Source: Celeribacter baekdonensis (GTDB lineage: Bacteria > Pseudomonadota > Alphaproteobacteria > Rhodobacterales > Rhodobacteraceae). Taken from it: DNA of 64,000 nucleotides. The notes under the pieces are model-generated. The model worked only from the letters and a program-made list of their open reading frames with translations, was not told the DNA's origin and did no database searches. Location: contig NZ_CP028472.1 of assembly GCF_003047105.1 (NCBI RefSeq), forward strand, positions 186,001 to 250,000. The letters are read 5' to 3'. Positions 21,292 to 30,686 of the stretch are shown piece by piece. Made by a program: the position numbers and the translations under genes. The stretch's first letter is position 1. Each line of letters opens with the position of its first letter.

Positions 21292-21893
21292 GCCTTGATC
21301 CGTTTTACCTGATCGTGGGCCATGTCAGTCAGATCGAATTGCTCGTCCCGCACGGGGTTCGCCTCGTCCAACTGAGGATCAAAGATCAACCGGAGGCGGA
21401 AATTCACCGTCAAATCCGTCGTGCCCGCGACTTTTGCGCCGTGCATCGCGCCCAGCTTGTGGTCAACGATCACTGGCAGGTGGCGCTTGATCTCAACTGT
21501 TCCTTTGTCCATCTGGGCCAAGAAGACATGGACAGCGCGGATTTTGCAGCACTGCGTCGTGCGGGGGTTGCCGTTGGCCTGTCCACCCATGATGAGGCCG
21601 AACTGGAGCGCGCCCTGTCGTGTGATCCGGCCTATGTGGCGCTTGGCCCGGTCTATCCGACGCTGCTCAAAAAGATGGCATGGGGTCCGCAAGGGCTGGA
21701 TCGCGTGACCGCGTGGAAACGCGCGGCGGGTAAGGTTCCGCTGGTGGGGATCGGCGGGCTGACGCCGGAGCGATTGCCGGGGCTGTTCGCCGCCGGGGCG
21801 GACAGTGCCGCTGTGGTCACAGACATCGCGCAGGCGGCTGATCCCGAAGCGCGCTGTTGCGACTGGATCAAGGCCACGGAGGCGTGGCGATGA
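21288..21893 (+). CDS. thiE: Thiamine-phosphate synthase ThiE
   Basis: This 201-residue TIM-barrel enzyme joins HMP pyrophosphate and thiazole phosphate to give thiamine phosphate. Family motifs are [67 protein letters not shown] and [14 protein letters not shown]. The start overlaps the thiG stop as ATGA. The sequence is of the alphaproteobacterial single-domain type, without a fused ThiM or ThiD. Confidence 0.95.
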   Translation: MSLDPFYLIVGHVSQIELLVPHGVRLVQLRIKDQPEAEIHRQIRRARDFCAVHRAQLVVNDHWQVALDLNCSFVHLGQEDMDSADFAALRRAGVAVGLSTHDEAELERALSCDPAYVALGPVYPTLLKKMAWGPQGLDRVTAWKRAAGKVPLVGIGGLTPERLPGLFAAGADSAAVVTDIAQAADPEARCCDWIKATEAWR

Positions 21894-22801
21894 ACCGGTA
21901 TGTCAGGCAAGAAATTCTACCCGAAATCGGTGTGGCGGGCCAAGCGCGATTGGCCGCCGCACGGGTTTCGGTGGTGGGCGCAGGTGGGCTTGGCTCCACC
22001 GTTTTGCCGCTTTTGGCCGGGGCGGGGGTCGGGCGGATCGACATTGTCGATCCCGATCATGTCGAGGAAAGCAACCTGCACCGTCAGACCCTGTTTCGGA
22101 TGTCCGATCTGGCCCAACCCAAAGCCGAAGTTGCCGCACAAAGTCTTGCGGCGCTCAACCCCGAGGGCCGGTTTATCGCCCATGCCACCCGGCTCGATCC
22201 AGAGAATGCCGCCAACCTCACAGCGCAGGCGGATCTGATCGTCGATGCCGCCGACAGTTTCGCCACCAGCTATGCGCTCTCCGATCTCTGCTTCGCGGTT
22301 GAACGCCCGTTGATCAGCGCCTCGGTGTTGGCGCGCCAGGGCTATGTTGGCGGGTTTTGCGGCGGCGCGCCCAGTCTGCGCGCGGTGTTTCCCGATCTGC
22401 CCTCGCGACTTGGGAGCTGTTCGGACACGGGCGTGATGGGACCGGTGGTGGCGATGCTCGGTGCGCTTCAGGCGCAGATGGCGTTGTCGGTTCTGTTGGG
22501 TCTCAAGCCCTCGCCCTTGGGACAGCTCTTATCGCTTGACCTAGCGCGGTGGCATGTAAGCGGCTTTCGATTTGACGGCGCGCCAGAGCCGGTTGCAATG
22601 CCGGAGATTTTGGCCCCTGCGCAGATCGACGTGGGGGATTTGGTCATCGACCTGCGGGGTCGCGACACAGTCGATCCACAGCCTGCGCCGGGACAGCGCG
22701 TGGTTTTCATTTGTACCTCAGGATTGCGGGCATGGCGGGCGGCCAAACGATGTGCTGCGCTTGGGCACCACCGGGTCGCCATCGTCGGAGACGGGCAGTG
22801 A
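21890..22801 (+). CDS. thiF: ThiS adenylyltransferase ThiF (HesA/MoeB/ThiF family) with a short rhodanese-like C-terminus
   Basis: This 303-residue E1-like enzyme would adenylate the ThiS Gly-Gly end. The nucleotide site VVGAGGLGSTVLPLLAGAGVGRIDIVDPDHVEESNLHRQTLF lies at about 27-70, and VDAADSFATSYALSDLCF follows. From about residue 245 a shortened rhodanese-like tail appears (DVGDLVIDLRGRD), keeping a CxxGxR loop in FICTSGLRAWRA (Cys near 275). This could carry the persulfide sulfur, a function otherwise supplied by ThiI or a separate rhodanese. The start [14 protein letters not shown] overlaps thiE by 4 bases. Confidence 0.92.
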   Translation: MNRYVRQEILPEIGVAGQARLAAARVSVVGAGGLGSTVLPLLAGAGVGRIDIVDPDHVEESNLHRQTLFRMSDLAQPKAEVAAQSLAALNPEGRFIAHATRLDPENAANLTAQADLIVDAADSFATSYALSDLCFAVERPLISASVLARQGYVGGFCGGAPSLRAVFPDLPSRLGSCSDTGVMGPVVAMLGALQAQMALSVLLGLKPSPLGQLLSLDLARWHVSGFRFDGAPEPVAMPEILAPAQIDVGDLVIDLRGRDTVDPQPAPGQRVVFICTSGLRAWRAAKRCAALGHHRVAIVGDGQ

Positions 22802-23547
22802 GCGGGGTCGTGCTCTGCATCGGCGGTCTGGATTCGAGCGGCGGGGCGGGCGTGTTGCGCGACAGTGCCACGGTGCACGCCCTCGGGGGCACCGCGCGCG
22901 TTGCCGTCACAGCGGTGACCGCCCAAAGCGATCGCGCTGTGACGGCCGTTCACGCCATCCCACCCAAGGTCGTGGCGGATCAAATCGACATCGCCGGTGC
23001 GGTGAGCGCGGTCAAAATTGGCATGTTGGGCACGGCAGGGATCGTCGAGGCGGTTGCCGCCGCTTTCCCTCGCGCCCCATGCGTTTTGGACCCGGTGCTG
23101 ATGTCCAGTTCGGGTCACATGTTGCTGGATGATCTCGGGGTCACGGCCCTGTTGGATCGGTTGTTGCCAAAGGTCGACCTTCTGACACCGAACGTGCCGG
23201 AACTGGCGGCTTTGGCGCGCCGCCTCTGTGTCCCAGAGGACGACCCTCGCGCCTGTGTTGAGCGGCTTTTGCACCGCGGATGCGGGGCAGTTTTGGTGAA
23301 GGGCGGACATGCCGAAGGCCTTTCAAGCGTCGATCACCTGTATCGCCGGGACGTCCCGGTTGTGGCCTTCGGCGCGCCCCGAATTGATGCCTCGCTCAGA
23401 GGCACCGGGTGTCGTCTGGCCAGTGCCATCGCGGGTCATATCGCACAGGGTGCCGGTCTTGTTGACGCGGTTGCTTTAGCAAAACAGCATGTCCACGGCG
23501 CGTTTGTATTGGCGTCTGGCGCGCCAAAACCACAGCCGGGCACCTGA
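22798..23547 (+). CDS. thiD: Hydroxymethylpyrimidine/phosphomethylpyrimidine kinase ThiD
   Basis: This 249-residue ribokinase-fold enzyme phosphorylates HMP and HMP phosphate. The start is a GTG overlapping the thiF stop as GTGA, like the other coupled joints in this operon. It has GGLDSSGGAGVLRDSATVHALGG near the N-terminus, VKIGMLGTAGIVEAVA, VLDPVLMSSSGHMLL, LTPNVPELAAL and VLVKGGHAEG. The ATP-binding end RGTGCRLASAIAGHIAQG has Arg-Gly-Thr-Gly in place of the usual GTGC-x-xS context. It is the last gene of the thiamine operon; the 43-base gap to nadC holds no clear terminator. Confidence 0.94.
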   Translation: MSGVVLCIGGLDSSGGAGVLRDSATVHALGGTARVAVTAVTAQSDRAVTAVHAIPPKVVADQIDIAGAVSAVKIGMLGTAGIVEAVAAAFPRAPCVLDPVLMSSSGHMLLDDLGVTALLDRLLPKVDLLTPNVPELAALARRLCVPEDDPRACVERLLHRGCGAVLVKGGHAEGLSSVDHLYRRDVPVVAFGAPRIDASLRGTGCRLASAIAGHIAQGAGLVDAVALAKQHVHGAFVLASGAPKPQPGT

Positions 23548-23590
23548 TGCCAGTCTCCCAAGCGTGATGTTTTACGCGTGCGGGATTGGA

Positions 23591-24442
23591 TCAAAAATCC
23601 AGACCAAGATCGAGCGTGCGCGCCGAATGTGTCAGCGCCCCGGAGGAGATATATCCAACCCCGGTGGCGGCCACTTCGGCGATGCGCTCCAACCGCATGT
23701 TGCCCGAGGCCTCAAGGATCACCCGCCCCGCCGTCATCTCGACAGCGTCGCGCAGAGTTGGCGTGTCCATATTGTCGAGCAGCACCACATCCGCGCCGCC
23801 CTCATCAAGCACTTCGGCCAGTTGGTCCAGACGGTCCACTTCGATCTCGGTGCGGATCATGTGCGAAGCACTGGCCTTGACCGCTTGCAAAACCGGACGA
23901 ATGCCACCCGCGGCGGCAATGTGATTGTCTTTGATCAGGATCGCATCTGACAGCGAAAAGCGATGGTTGAACCCGCCGCCATGCAAGACCGCTTGTTTTT
24001 CGACCAACCGCAGGCCGGGGGTGGTTTTGCGGGTGCAGGTGATGCGGGTCGCGGTGCCGTGGGTCTCGGCGACAAACGCGGCGGTCAGCGTGGCAATGCC
24101 ACTCAGACGCCCGGCAAAATTGAGAGCGACCCGTTCGGCGGACAGGATGGAGGCCGCATCCCCTTCGATCTCCATCAAAAGATCGCCTGCTGCGATGGCG
24201 GTTCCATCGGGCGTGTGAAGCGTGACGGAAAGGTCCGGGTCAACCAAACGACAGGCAATGGCCGCGATTTGCATTCCAGACACCACACCCGCCTCGCGCG
24301 CCTGTATCCGGGCGCGATACTTTGTGCCCGCCGGGATCACCGTCCGGGTGGTGATGTCGCCATAGGTGCCAAGATCTTCCATCAGGGCCGCGCGCACCAG
24401 CGGTTCCAAAATCAGGTCGGGCAGGGGGGACAGGGCGGTCAT
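23591..24442 (-). CDS. nadC: Nicotinate-nucleotide pyrophosphorylase (quinolinate phosphoribosyltransferase) NadC
   Basis: This 283-residue enzyme converts quinolinate and PRPP to nicotinate mononucleotide. Recognised by ALMEDLGTYGDITTRTVIP, ILSAERVALNFAGRLSGIATLTAAFV, the substrate loop TRKTTPGLRLVEKQAVLHGGGFNHRFSLSD, ILIKDNHI, EIEVDRLDQLAEVL, DVVLLDNM and the final YISSGALTHSARTLDLGLDF. It starts 4 bases inside the nadB end (ATGA), so it is coupled to nadB and lies last in the nadA-nadB-nadC transcript. Confidence 0.97.
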   Translation of the reverse strand: MTALSPLPDLILEPLVRAALMEDLGTYGDITTRTVIPAGTKYRARIQAREAGVVSGMQIAAIACRLVDPDLSVTLHTPDGTAIAAGDLLMEIEGDAASILSAERVALNFAGRLSGIATLTAAFVAETHGTATRITCTRKTTPGLRLVEKQAVLHGGGFNHRFSLSDAILIKDNHIAAAGGIRPVLQAVKASASHMIRTEIEVDRLDQLAEVLDEGGADVVLLDNMDTPTLRDAVEMTAGRVILEASGNMRLERIAEVAATGVGYISSGALTHSARTLDLGLDF

Positions 24443-26043
24443 GGGAACTCCGGTTCTGGATGGGAAGGCTGGGCCAGCGCGTCAGATAGGGTGAGGGCGT
24501 CGGAAAGGATGAGAGACGAACGAGTCCCCGTCTCACCATGTGTTTCGGGAAAGTCCGACCGACAATGGGCTCCACGGCTTTCTTCCCGCATCAGGGCAGC
24601 CGCCGCAATCAGGAGAGCTGTGGCCGTCATATTGTGCAGAGCAGGACAGTCAGGCTGTGCCGCTTCAATCTCTGCAATGTCGTTTATGGTGCGGGTCAGC
24701 CCAGCAGCATCACGGATCACACCGGCCCCATCGGTCATGGCGCGGCGCAGCCGGGCCACCAACGCGGGATCAGGCGGCTGCGCAGGTGCCAAGTTTGGCA
24801 ACGTGACGGTCGGGACTGCGTCGGGCGCGACAGGCCCGAGTGTGGCATCAATATCCACCGCACAGCGGCGGGCATAGACCAGAGCCTCAAGCAAGCCGTT
24901 TGAGGCCAGCCGGTTCGCTCCGTGCAAGCCGGTCGAGGCCGCTTCGCCACAGGCCCACAGGCCCGCAAGCGTGCTGCGCCCCGCCTCATCGGTGGCGATC
25001 CCGCCCATGTGGTAATGCGCGGCAGCGGCCACCGGGATCGGGTCGCGGACCGGATCAATTCCGGCCTCACGACAGGCCTTGGCCACAGCCGGAAAGTCGG
25101 TCAGGATACGGGTGCCGAGGGCGTCGCGCGTGTCAAGGGCCGGGCACAGGCCCGCTTGGGTCTGGGCATAAATGGCGCGGGCAACGATGTCGCGCGGTGC
25201 GAGTTCCGCATCGGGATGCAGCCCCAGCATGAAGCGTTCGCCATGGCGGTTGATCAAAAGTGCACCTTCGCCGCGCAGCGCTTCGGTCGCCAAAGGCGCG
25301 GGGTCGGCCCCGGTGGCCATGGCTGTGGGATGAAATTGCACAAATTCCGCATCTGCGATCACGGCCCCCGCACGGGCGGCCATGCCGATCACCTGTCCGC
25401 GAATGCGCGGTGGATTGGTGGTGAGGGCATAAAGCCCGCCCGACCCGCCGCCCGCCATGATATAGGCCGCGCCGCGCACAAGGCATGAGACTGAGAGCCC
25501 GGTGTCGGAATGCGCATCACAGCGCGCGATTTCGAGGCCGGTGACACGGCCATTCTCGGCCTGAAGCCCGGTGGCCATCACGCCTTCTAACACCTGAATA
25601 GACGGGGTGGCACGGACTTCGGCGATCAAAGCGCGCATGATTTCTGCGCCAGCTTGATCTCCGCGCACCCGGACCACGCGGGCAAAACTATGCGCTGCCT
25701 CACGCGACAGCACATAGTCGCCTTCAGACGTGCGATCAAAAGGCGTGCCCAGTTTGGTCAGATCAAGGATATGCGCGCGGGCTTCGGCGGTGACCTGTGT
25801 GGCGATTTTGGCATCCACGGTGCCCGCCCCGGCGCGAACCGTATCACGGGCATGGTCTGCGGCACTGTCGGCGTCATGCATGGCCGCGGCGACCCCGCCC
25901 TGCGCCCAAGCCGAACTGGCACCTTCACCCAAAGCCTCGGGTGAGATCATCAACACCGGGCGTGGTGCAAGTTTCAAGGCCGCGTAAAGCGCCCCAAGCC
26001 CAGCCCCAACAATGACGATCCGGCCTGTGCTCAGCGCGTCCAT
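24439..26043 (-). CDS. nadB: L-aspartate oxidase NadB
   Basis: This 534-residue FAD enzyme oxidises L-aspartate to iminoaspartate, the substrate of NadA. The fold starts with VIVGAGLGALYAALKLAP. Flavin and active-site segments of the succinate-dehydrogenase-like family follow: ASSAWAQGGVAAAMHDADSAADHARDTVRAGAG, EAAHSFARVVRVRGDQAG, FVQFHPTAMA and AAAHYHMGGIATDEAGRSTLAGLWACGEAASTGLHGANRLASNGLLEALVYARR. The C-terminal tail from about 430 is the less conserved helical region. It lies 5 bases after nadA. Confidence 0.97.
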   Translation of the reverse strand: MDALSTGRIVIVGAGLGALYAALKLAPRPVLMISPEALGEGASSAWAQGGVAAAMHDADSAADHARDTVRAGAGTVDAKIATQVTAEARAHILDLTKLGTPFDRTSEGDYVLSREAAHSFARVVRVRGDQAGAEIMRALIAEVRATPSIQVLEGVMATGLQAENGRVTGLEIARCDAHSDTGLSVSCLVRGAAYIMAGGGSGGLYALTTNPPRIRGQVIGMAARAGAVIADAEFVQFHPTAMATGADPAPLATEALRGEGALLINRHGERFMLGLHPDAELAPRDIVARAIYAQTQAGLCPALDTRDALGTRILTDFPAVAKACREAGIDPVRDPIPVAAAAHYHMGGIATDEAGRSTLAGLWACGEAASTGLHGANRLASNGLLEALVYARRCAVDIDATLGPVAPDAVPTVTLPNLAPAQPPDPALVARLRRAMTDGAGVIRDAAGLTRTINDIAEIEAAQPDCPALHNMTATALLIAAAALMREESRGAHCRSDFPETHGETGTRSSLILSDALTLSDALAQPSHPEPEFP

Positions 26044-26048
26044 CTGGG

Positions 26049-27083
26049 TTAAACCGCGAGACGACGGGACAGGTCGATCATTCGCTCGACCGCCACCCGT
26101 GCCTGTGCCGCGATCTCGGGATCAACCTCAACGGCCCCCTGCATCGAATGGAGCGACCAGAGCACTTTTTCGAGCGTGATTTTCTTCATATAGGGGCACA
26201 TGTTGCAGGGGCCGACAAAGTCCACATCCGGCAGTTCATCCGAGATGTTCGCGGCCATCGAACATTCCGTCACCAGCATGGCCTTTTCGGGCCGTTCGCG
26301 ATGAACATAGTCGATGATGCCGCTGGTTGAGCCGGAAAAATCCGCCTCGGCGATCACATCTGGCGGGCATTCGGGGTGGGCGATGATCCGGGTGCCGGGA
26401 TTCCAGTCGCGATACTCGCGCAAATCTTTGGCGGTGTATTGTTCATGCACGATGCAGGACCCTGCCCACCAGACCACGCGTTTGTTGGGCACCTCTTTGG
26501 CGACATTTTGGGCCAGGTATTGATCGGGGGTCATGATGACGGTGTCGCTGTCTTGTGCGGCAACAATCTGGGCCGCATTCGAGGAGGTGCAACAGATGTC
26601 AGAGGCGGCTTTGACCTCGGCTGTGGTGTTCACATAGGTCACCACCGGCGCGCCGGGGTATTTGGCCCGCATTTCGGCAATCCCTTCGGCGGTGATGCTT
26701 TCGGCCAGCGAACAGCCCGCGTCCATATCCGGGATCAGCACCGTTTTGGAGGGGTTCAGGATTTTCGACGTCTCGGCCATGAAATGCACACCGCATTGCA
26801 CGATCACATCCGCTTCGACCTCTGTGGCTTTGATCGCCAGTTGCAGACTGTCGCCGACCACATCGGCAATGCCGTGATAGATCTCAGGCGTCATATAGTT
26901 ATGCGCCAAGATCACAGCGTTGCGTTGCTTTTTGAGGGCAAGGATCGCTTTGACATAGGGCGCGTAAATGGCCCAGTCTGGGGGCGAAATCACCCGGTCC
27001 ATTTTGGCATAGATGTCCGCCAACTCTTCGGCACAGGCGAGCGAAGGGGTCAGGTCATAGTGATTGGCAAGTTCGGTGCGCAT
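26049..27083 (-). CDS. nadA: Quinolinate synthase NadA
   Basis: This [4Fe-4S] enzyme condenses iminoaspartate with dihydroxyacetone phosphate to quinolinate. Visible features are [71 protein letters not shown] and the C-terminal [21 protein letters not shown]; the three cluster cysteines are among these. I place the start at [14 protein letters not shown] (27083), giving 344 residues, close to family length. The frame stays open to 27164, and the extra 27 residues look non-conserved. The promoter for nadABC should lie in 27084-27414. Confidence 0.93.
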   Translation of the reverse strand: MRTELANHYDLTPSLACAEELADIYAKMDRVISPPDWAIYAPYVKAILALKKQRNAVILAHNYMTPEIYHGIADVVGDSLQLAIKATEVEADVIVQCGVHFMAETSKILNPSKTVLIPDMDAGCSLAESITAEGIAEMRAKYPGAPVVTYVNTTAEVKAASDICCTSSNAAQIVAAQDSDTVIMTPDQYLAQNVAKEVPNKRVVWWAGSCIVHEQYTAKDLREYRDWNPGTRIIAHPECPPDVIAEADFSGSTSGIIDYVHRERPEKAMLVTECSMAANISDELPDVDFVGPCNMCPYMKKITLEKVLWSLHSMQGAVEVDPEIAAQARVAVERMIDLSRRLAV

Positions 27084-27414
27084 GGCGGTTTCATCGAGCA
27101 AAATGTATAGCCTTTGTCGGTTCGTGTTGGGCACGGGAGGTGACAGAGTGTGAAGCCGGTTCATGTTTCGGCACGCAGGCTGTTTAATCTAGGGTTAACC
27201 CAACGGCAAGCGCGCAGGACAAACCTTGCTGTTCTAATGCAGGTTTCGCGGTATGGGCAGTGGTCTGAGGGAGAGGCCGGGTGGCGGATCAGCGAGTCTC
27301 GTTGTGGTGCTGAGACCCCCTCGCAGGTGCACAGCGCCAGTTCGACGTGACAGATGTGTTGGCCACGGCTCGGCGCGTTCACGATTTTGACCAATGGACA
27401 TTGCAATGAGAATG

Positions 27415-27460
27415 TCGCCTGACCAGCCAATCGGCAAGATGCCGTTGTCCCGTCAGGCGA
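27415..27460 (-). terminator. Two-tier hairpin downstream of the hyu-liv operon
   Basis: An outer 9-bp stem TCGCCTGAC / GTCAGGCGA encloses an inner CGGC-AAGAT-GCCG hairpin, 65 bases after the binding-protein stop. The structure probably ends the leftward hyu-liv transcript, though there is no T-run. The rest of 27084-27524 shows no gene. Confidence 0.5.
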
Positions 27461-27524
27461 CCTGTCGCTCTGTAAAGAACATGCGTCACGGGCGCAGGCC
27501 CGGAGCATCATCGCTGATGTGGTT

Positions 27525-28694
27525 TCACTTTAGCAAGACGTCGAGCGGGATCGGCCGGCTTATGGTCCAACTGTCTGTCGCGGCCGGTTGGCCATGGGTG
27601 ATCTCGATGATCTGCATTTCGGCGACGTTCTGGTGGTGCAATTCCGCCGTGAAGCTTCGCGGCCCAAAGGCCGTCGGTTCGTCTTGCATCTTTTCTAATT
27701 CTGCTGTGACGTCCGCACCATCAAGCGTACCGGCGCGTTCCACCGCCTTGGCCCAGAGATCAATCAGCACATAACCAGGATAGGCGTAGGAACTGGCCGG
27801 GCGGGTACCTGTGGCTTTTTCATAAGCTGTATTGAATGCCTCGACAGCGGGGCGTGGGTCGTCGCCATAGATCGAACCTTGCACTGGGACAACGAAGCCG
27901 GACAAATCGGGGGTGGCATCCAGCCAGTAGGAGCCATCGACAGCCGAGCCATTGAGAATGAGCGACGTGATCCCTGCCGCGCGAAGTTGTCGCACCGCCG
28001 AGGCCGCCCCCGGAATGTAGGAGCAGAGCATGATCACATCCGGCTCTTGCGGCAACGCCTTGATCCGGGTGATCTGGCTGGCGATCGAGGCGTCATCGTT
28101 CTTGAATGTGTCGCGGCCCACGATCTCGGTGCCGTCGATCTGTGGAAACATCCAGTCGAAGCCGCTACAGATGCCCTTGTTATATTCGATGGTGGTATCA
28201 AGCAGAACATAGCCCGTCTGTGCCCCGCGTTTGGCATGGCTCCATTCGGCCATCGTCGCGCCCTGTACGGCGGCCAGCACTGAACCGGAGAAGGCATGCG
28301 GGCCCACGCCCTGAATGCCAGCTTTCACATCTTCGGCACAGAGAAAGAAAGACACCATCCCTTCGGCTTCGGCGGAAAGCGCCGCTGGTGCGCCAAAATC
28401 GTAATCGCAGCTTACGATCATCATGTCCGCGCCGTCGTCGATCACCTGAAGCCCGGCCTTGGCCGATTGTTGGCGGTCGGTTTTGGTATCGGCCTCAATC
28501 CATTTGATCTGGCGCCCAAGCAGTCCGCCATTGGCATTGATCTCGTCGATCCGAATTTTAGCGGCGGTCGCGGCAGGCGTATCGTAGGCCTCCATCCAAC
28601 CGGACTTCGCAATGGCGAAGCCGATGGTGATGTCTTCGGCCATGGCAGGCAGCGCTAGCGCCGCCACTGCCGCAGCAAGAGCAAATCGTTTCAC
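27525..28694 (-). CDS. Branched-chain amino-acid/amide-type ABC substrate-binding protein
   Basis: This 389-residue periplasmic protein of the Peripla_BP_6 (LivJ/UrtA-like) family starts at GTG 28694, preceded by AGGAGAAACACC and overlapping the livM stop as GTGA. The signal peptide is KRFALAAAVAALALPAMA. The mature protein opens with EDITIGFAIAKSGWMEAYDTPAATAAKIRIDEINANGGLLGRQIKWIEADTKTDRQQ, the classic receptor-family lead. It is the last gene of the hyuBA-livGFHM operon. Co-transcription with HyuAB suggests that the ligand is a lactam, hydantoin or related cyclic amide. That is inference. Confidence 0.9.
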   Translation of the reverse strand: MKRFALAAAVAALALPAMAEDITIGFAIAKSGWMEAYDTPAATAAKIRIDEINANGGLLGRQIKWIEADTKTDRQQSAKAGLQVIDDGADMMIVSCDYDFGAPAALSAEAEGMVSFFLCAEDVKAGIQGVGPHAFSGSVLAAVQGATMAEWSHAKRGAQTGYVLLDTTIEYNKGICSGFDWMFPQIDGTEIVGRDTFKNDDASIASQITRIKALPQEPDVIMLCSYIPGAASAVRQLRAAGITSLILNGSAVDGSYWLDATPDLSGFVVPVQGSIYGDDPRPAVEAFNTAYEKATGTRPASSYAYPGYVLIDLWAKAVERAGTLDGADVTAELEKMQDEPTAFGPRSFTAELHHQNVAEMQIIEITHGQPAATDSWTISRPIPLDVLLK

Positions 28695-29770
28695 GGTGTT
28701 TCTCCTCTGTTGGTTGATGTCGCATCTGTAAGACGTGATTGGCGAAGCCATCGCGGCTTCAATCTGAATTCTTTGCCCGCCGTCAGGCCGTTCGGTCGCA
28801 CAATCAGCACCACGATCATGGTGAGGCCGATCAGGATCTCCTGACTTCCCGAGGGCAGCGCGACATGTGCGCCGCCGATGGCCACGCCCTGTTCGGCCCG
28901 CACCAACAATTCGATGAGCGAAGAGAGCAACAGCACACCGGTCACGGCCCCCGAAAGGCTGCCGATCCCGCCCACGACCAGCATCGCCAGCGAAATGAAA
29001 GTGATCCCCAAATAAAAGCTGTCGGGATTGAGTACGCCAATGGAATGCCCAAGGAGCGCCCCGGAGACGCCGGTGAAAAATCCCGAAATCACCAATGAAA
29101 GTAGCCGATGGCGATACATGTTGATGCCTGAGGCGCGGGCGGCCACCTCATCTTCGCGGGTTGCCCGCAGAGCCAAGCCGGAGGCAGAGTTGGCATAGAG
29201 GTTGGCCGCGAAAATCGCCGCCACCGCCCAGCCCAGTGCCACCCATGGATCGACATATCGTGGGAGCCCCACAACCGAACTTGTCGCCCCTGTGACCCCT
29301 TCCCAGTTGGAATACACGGTGTTGATAATGGCCAGAAAGGCAAAGGTGGCGATTGAGGCAGCGATGCCTGAAAGCCGCAGGATCGCCGCGCCTGATAAAA
29401 GTGCGATGAAGGCCGCCAACAGCCCGCCTGCGATGGCCGCGGGCAAGACATGCCAGTGCGCCTGCATCAGCCAATCGGGCAGATCGGACAGAAACAGCGC
29501 TTTTGATTGTGGCTTGAGCGTCAGCCATGCCGAACAATAGGCGCCGATGGCCATATAGCCAGCATGGCCAAAACTGATCACGCCGGAATTGCCGACGAAC
29601 ATCCAAAGAGAGACAACCAGCGTCACCCGAACCAGAGTTTCAGCGGCGGTGCGCGCCAGCGCCTTGTCCCCGAACAGCGTCACCAAGAGGACCAAGCCGA
29701 TCAGCAGCGCGGCCAAGATCATCGGCGTCGAATAGGCCGCCATACGATTGCTTGCATGTTGAGATTGCAT
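28691..29770 (-). CDS. livM: Branched-chain type ABC permease LivM
   Basis: This 359-residue membrane protein has about 10 predicted helices. LivM marks are VSLWMFVGNSGVISFGHAGYMAIGAYCSAWLTL, LPAAIAGGLLAAFIALLSGAAILRLSGIAASIATFAFLAI, and the coupling region ALRATREDEVAARASGINMYRHRLLSLVISGFFTGVSGALLGH. It lies 1 base from livH and overlaps the binding-protein start by 4 bases, so it is translated as part of the same operon. Confidence 0.93.
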   Translation of the reverse strand: MQSQHASNRMAAYSTPMILAALLIGLVLLVTLFGDKALARTAAETLVRVTLVVSLWMFVGNSGVISFGHAGYMAIGAYCSAWLTLKPQSKALFLSDLPDWLMQAHWHVLPAAIAGGLLAAFIALLSGAAILRLSGIAASIATFAFLAIINTVYSNWEGVTGATSSVVGLPRYVDPWVALGWAVAAIFAANLYANSASGLALRATREDEVAARASGINMYRHRLLSLVISGFFTGVSGALLGHSIGVLNPDSFYLGITFISLAMLVVGGIGSLSGAVTGVLLLSSLIELLVRAEQGVAIGGAHVALPSGSQEILIGLTMIVVLIVRPNGLTAGKEFRLKPRWLRQSRLTDATSTNRGETP

Positions 29771-29771
29771 T

Positions 29772-30686
29772 TCAGACCCTCGGTTTGGCAGATGTGGGAA
29801 CGAACAGCCCCTGCGGACGGACCAACAGGCAGACGATCACCAGCGTGTAGAGAAAAGCATCGCGAAAAGGCCGCGTCTCAAGCGGCAGCCATGCTTGCAA
29901 GACGACCGAAACGATGCCCACAAGAAACCCGGCGGCGACGGCACCGGGCAGCGATCCCAAACCACCCAGAACTGTGGCGATGAAAGCCACCAGCATGATC
30001 TGTCCGCCCATCCTCACATCGGCAACGCCGGTTTGAGTGACCATGATCAGCGCCACTGCCGCGGCCAATGCGCCGGACAGAGCAAAAGCACCGGTGATCA
30101 CCCGATTGGCCCGTACCCCGAGTAGGCGTGCCATGGTGAAATTTTCTGCCGCCGCGCGCATTTCCAGACCGATCCGGGTTTTTTTCAGTAGGAGCGCGAG
30201 CCCGGTCACGACAAACAGCGTTGTGACAATCACGATCAGCTGTAGCAACGGCACGCTCGCCCCAGCCACGTCGATGGGGGTGTTCAGCCCCGGCCACAGG
30301 CTGATCGCTTTGGGACGCCCGCCATAGGTGGCAAGCAGCGCGTTGCGGATGACAAAGCCGAGTGCGAAAGAGGCGATCATCATCGCCACCGGATCGGCCC
30401 GCCGCAAATGCCGGAAGACGGCGTATTCGCTGGCCACAGCGATCGTTGCGCCTATCGTCAGCATCAGCGGGATCAAGATCGGCGCGGGCGCGTGCCCCAA
30501 AAACATCACCGCGACGGCATCTGTCGAGGGCACGATGAGGGCGAAGACGCAAAAGGCGATGTATTCGCCATGGGCGAAATTGACCAGCTTCATCACCCCA
30601 AAAATCAACGCGATCCCTAACGCGGCCATCGCGTATAGCCCACCGAGCGAGGCCGCGTCGAAGAAGAGTTGGGCCAAGTTGGTCAT
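29772..30686 (-). CDS. livH: Branched-chain type ABC permease LivH
   Basis: This 304-residue integral membrane protein carries the LivH lead AASLGGLYAMAALGIALIFGVMKLVNFAHGEYIAF. The EAA-like coupling loop reads GLEMRAAAENFTMARLLGVRANRVITGAFALSGALAAAV, and GQIMLVAFIATVLGGLGSLPGAVAAGFLVGI is also family-typical. It pairs with LivM as the heterodimeric channel. Its start overlaps the livF stop (ATGA). Confidence 0.93.
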   Translation of the reverse strand: MTNLAQLFFDAASLGGLYAMAALGIALIFGVMKLVNFAHGEYIAFCVFALIVPSTDAVAVMFLGHAPAPILIPLMLTIGATIAVASEYAVFRHLRRADPVAMMIASFALGFVIRNALLATYGGRPKAISLWPGLNTPIDVAGASVPLLQLIVIVTTLFVVTGLALLLKKTRIGLEMRAAAENFTMARLLGVRANRVITGAFALSGALAAAVALIMVTQTGVADVRMGGQIMLVAFIATVLGGLGSLPGAVAAGFLVGIVSVVLQAWLPLETRPFRDAFLYTLVIVCLLVRPQGLFVPTSAKPRV

